Assembly (NCBI GenBank): GCA_943332445.1
Contig: CALQPL010000066.1
Span: forward strand, 1 to 6,324
Length of the DNA: 6,324 nucleotides
Reading direction: 5' to 3'
DNA from: Bifidobacterium breve
GTDB taxonomy: Bacteria; Actinomycetota; Actinomycetes; UBA12327
The position numbers and the translations under genes are program-made. The notes below the pieces were generated by a model. The model was not told where the DNA came from. It ran no database searches and saw only the letters and a list, made by a program, of their open reading frames with translations. Below are positions 5,977-6,324 of the stretch, in pieces; position 1 is the first letter of the stretch; each line of letters opens with the position of its first letter.

Positions 5977-6324
5977 ATGGATTTGCCAGTATCCGCGCCC
6001 GCGCTGAACACTGACCTGGACGCTCCCGCCCTCGCGGATTGGCGAGCCCTGGTCAACAAGGTTTTAGACCGTTCCGGGTCCCTGGATAGTGCTGGACTAG
6101 ACCGCGCCTTCGCGCGACGATTGACGACCACCACGGCCGATGGCGTGACCCTGTCACCGCTATACACGCACGCTGACGAAGCGCCGGAACGAGCCACCCC
6201 AGGGTCAGCACCCTTTACCCGAGGTTCCACCGCAGCTGGTTCGGTTATTGCAGGTTGGGATGTTCGTGCCCTCCATGCAGATGCAGATGCGAACGCGACG
6301 CAGGCTGCTGTCCTGGCTGACCTC
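5977..6324 (+). CDS. mutA: Methylmalonyl-CoA mutase small (beta) subunit, N-terminal part (3' end outside window)
   Basis: The frame is open from ATG 5977 to the right edge (116 residues) with no stop. The small subunit pairs with the catalytic, B12-binding large subunit (MutB). The pair interconverts succinyl-CoA and (R)-methylmalonyl-CoA, linking propionyl-CoA and odd-chain or branched-chain degradation to the TCA cycle. Recognisable family blocks are DWRALVNKVL (21-30), RRLTTTTADGVTLSPLYT (47-64), PGSAPFTRGS (75-84) and GWDVRALH (93-100), where many relatives read GWDVRQRH. The upstream frame has a stop at 5932-5934 and no ATG, GTG or TTG before 5977, so the start is secure. Because only the N-terminal part is visible, a single-chain mutase or the large subunit cannot be fully excluded. 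However, the sequence and start spacing resemble the small subunit, and mutB is expected just downstream. The gene is divergent from the carboxypeptidase gene, 59 bases away. Confidence 0.88.
   Translation, partial: MDLPVSAPALNTDLDAPALADWRALVNKVLDRSGSLDSAGLDRAFARRLTTTTADGVTLSPLYTHADEAPERATPGSAPFTRGSTAAGSVIAGWDVRALHADADANATQAAVLADL

Noticed and set aside
5922..6230. 102-codon open frame on the - strand opposite mutA
   Set aside because: Its translation is low-complexity Arg/Ser/Ala-rich and it is antisense to a clear mutA frame with conserved mutase blocks.
1..6324. Mobile element, CRISPR array, tRNA, or novel defence system
   Set aside because: Coding genes fill nearly the whole window and all are recognisable housekeeping families. 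No terminal repeats, repeat-spacer pattern, integrase or tRNA cloverleaf was seen on reading both strands.

Overview
The window is a dense stretch of chromosomal housekeeping genes, almost certainly from an actinobacterium (Actinomycetota). The evidence is the eukaryote-like dimeric NADP isocitrate dehydrogenase, the actinobacterial-type malate dehydrogenase tail, a methylmalonyl-CoA mutase small subunit, a secreted D,D-carboxypeptidase with a Pro/Thr linker and C-terminal membrane anchor, GTG starts, and what look like leaderless promoters. Base composition looks only moderately GC-rich by eye, lower than Streptomyces or Mycobacterium. With the very short intergenic gaps, this fits a compact, possibly aquatic actinobacterium, but I cannot name a genus from sequence alone.

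Positions 2-4688 hold five genes on the + strand, packed like one operon: the end of mdh (malate dehydrogenase), icd (NADP isocitrate dehydrogenase), xthA (exonuclease III family), a CNNM/CBS/CorC 'hemolysin-like' membrane protein, and trpS (tryptophanyl-tRNA synthetase). Gaps are 34, 23 and 24 bases, and the last pair overlaps by 8 bases. No terminator is visible between them. Mdh and Icd are both TCA-cycle dehydrogenases; the other three have unrelated roles (DNA repair, ion homeostasis, translation).

Positions 4685-5917 on the - strand encode a D-alanyl-D-alanine carboxypeptidase (penicillin-binding protein). It converges on trpS so tightly that the two stop codons overlap.

Positions 5918-5976 are a 59-base divergent intergenic region. 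It carries the same 8-base element, TACGCTGA, in opposite orientations, each copy ending exactly 4 bases before a start codon. This reads as two back-to-back leaderless promoters, one for the carboxypeptidase and one for the gene at 5977. That gene is the start of mutA (methylmalonyl-CoA mutase small subunit), which runs off the right edge.

No RNA gene, mobile element, CRISPR array or phage feature was found, and no undescribed system is apparent. The most interesting non-coding feature is the symmetric divergent promoter.
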